Positions 5,736 to 5,931 of a stretch of DNA of 5,931 nt are shown here, piece by piece. Origin of the DNA: Desulfocapsa sp. (lineage in GTDB: Bacteria > Desulfobacterota > Desulfobulbia > Desulfobulbales > Desulfocapsaceae); the NCBI GenBank assembly GCA_029934815.1, contig JAOZLM010000148.1, positions 1 through 5,931 on the forward strand. Reading direction: 5' to 3'. A model generated the notes under the pieces. It did no database searches. It was given only the letters and a program-made list of their open reading frames with translations, and was not told where the DNA came from. Both the position numbers and the translations under genes were made by a program. The number at the start of each line of letters is the position of its first letter. Within the stretch, counting starts at the first letter, position 1.

Positions 5736-5931
5736 CTATTTCTGAGGGAACAATTCTGTACTGAAATATAAAATCTGCTCCTGAAGGATCTCTTCCGGTA
5801 GCTTCCTGAGAGTGGTGTGGCAGGACAGAATCAATGGTTCTTTTTTTATTCGAACCAAACCAGAACAATGGGTATGCGGTTGAAATAGTGAGATTATTCC
5901 TTGTGTTTTGTTCTCAGTATATGATAGCCTG
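5736..5931 (-). CDS. Partial unidentified protein, C-terminal end of a convergent gene
   Basis: The minus strand is open from the right edge (first full codon at 5930-5928) to a TAG at 5736-5738, giving 64 residues with no start in the window. The other two minus frames hit stops within 12 codons of the edge. The translation looks protein-like and not low-complexity: it includes HTHCSGLVRIKKEPLILSC and ends RKLPEEILQEQILYFSTELFPQK-like in helix-forming residues. I do not recognise a family. A chance open frame of this length is possible, roughly one in twenty per frame. The stop lies ten bases from the end of the TDT gene, so the two genes converge with no room for a separate terminator. Confidence 0.45.
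   Translation of the reverse strand, partial: RLSYTENKTQGIISLFQPHTHCSGLVRIKKEPLILSCHTTLRKLPEEILQEQILYFSTELFPQK

Noticed and set aside
5835..5855. GGTTC ... GAACC inverted repeat with a T-run as a terminator for the TDT gene
   Set aside because: The T-run is inside the loop, not after the stem, the stem is only five pairs, and it lies inside the probable convergent coding frame.

Overview
The window carries a stretch of chromosome-like bacterial DNA of moderate, slightly AT-rich composition. It holds four complete genes and two genes cut by the window edges. There is no transposase, phage gene, tRNA, rRNA or CRISPR array. The gene set suggests an anaerobic or microaerophilic Gram-negative bacterium: a stand-alone flavodiiron protein, a universal stress protein, an HD-GYP signalling protein and an ArsP_2-type exporter. 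A sulfate-reducer-like Desulfobacterota host is my best guess, but it rests on gene content and general familiarity, not on a marker gene.

Left part (1-2145), all on the minus strand. A signalling protein with an N-terminal HD-GYP domain and a C-terminal degenerate GGDEF-like domain lies just upstream of a putative metal/arsenic exporter of the ArsP_2 (10-TM) family. The exporter runs off the left edge of the window. A gap of 53 bases separates the two genes, so they may be co-transcribed from a good sigma70-type promoter at about 2232-2259.

Middle (2146-3348). A 349-base divergent intergenic region separates the HD-GYP gene from a plus-strand universal stress protein gene with an intact ATP-binding motif. 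It contains several inverted repeats, including a CRP/FNR-like palindrome just before the stress gene. Behind the stress gene is a 377-base non-coding stretch that is rich in structure: a long imperfect palindrome of about 104 bases resembling a dispersed palindromic element, a GC-rich hairpin, a second CRP/FNR-like palindrome, and two hairpins in the probable leader of the next gene.

Right part (3349-5931). An A-type flavodiiron protein gene (O2 and/or NO reduction to water or N2O) with every metal ligand present is followed 67 bases later by a ten-helix TDT/SLAC1-TehA family anion channel or transporter. The two probably form an operon. Ten bases beyond it, the 3' end of a convergent unidentified gene enters from the right edge.

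Taken together, the genes fit a stress-defence neighbourhood: removal of O2 or NO, an anion exit route, a stress-response nucleotide-binding protein, c-di-GMP turnover and metal export. That functional link is inferred from position only. The points most worth a second look are the HD-GYP/degenerate-GGDEF architecture, the Cys/His-rich loop of the exporter, the flavodiiron-TDT pairing, and the structured non-coding DNA around the stress and flavodiiron genes.
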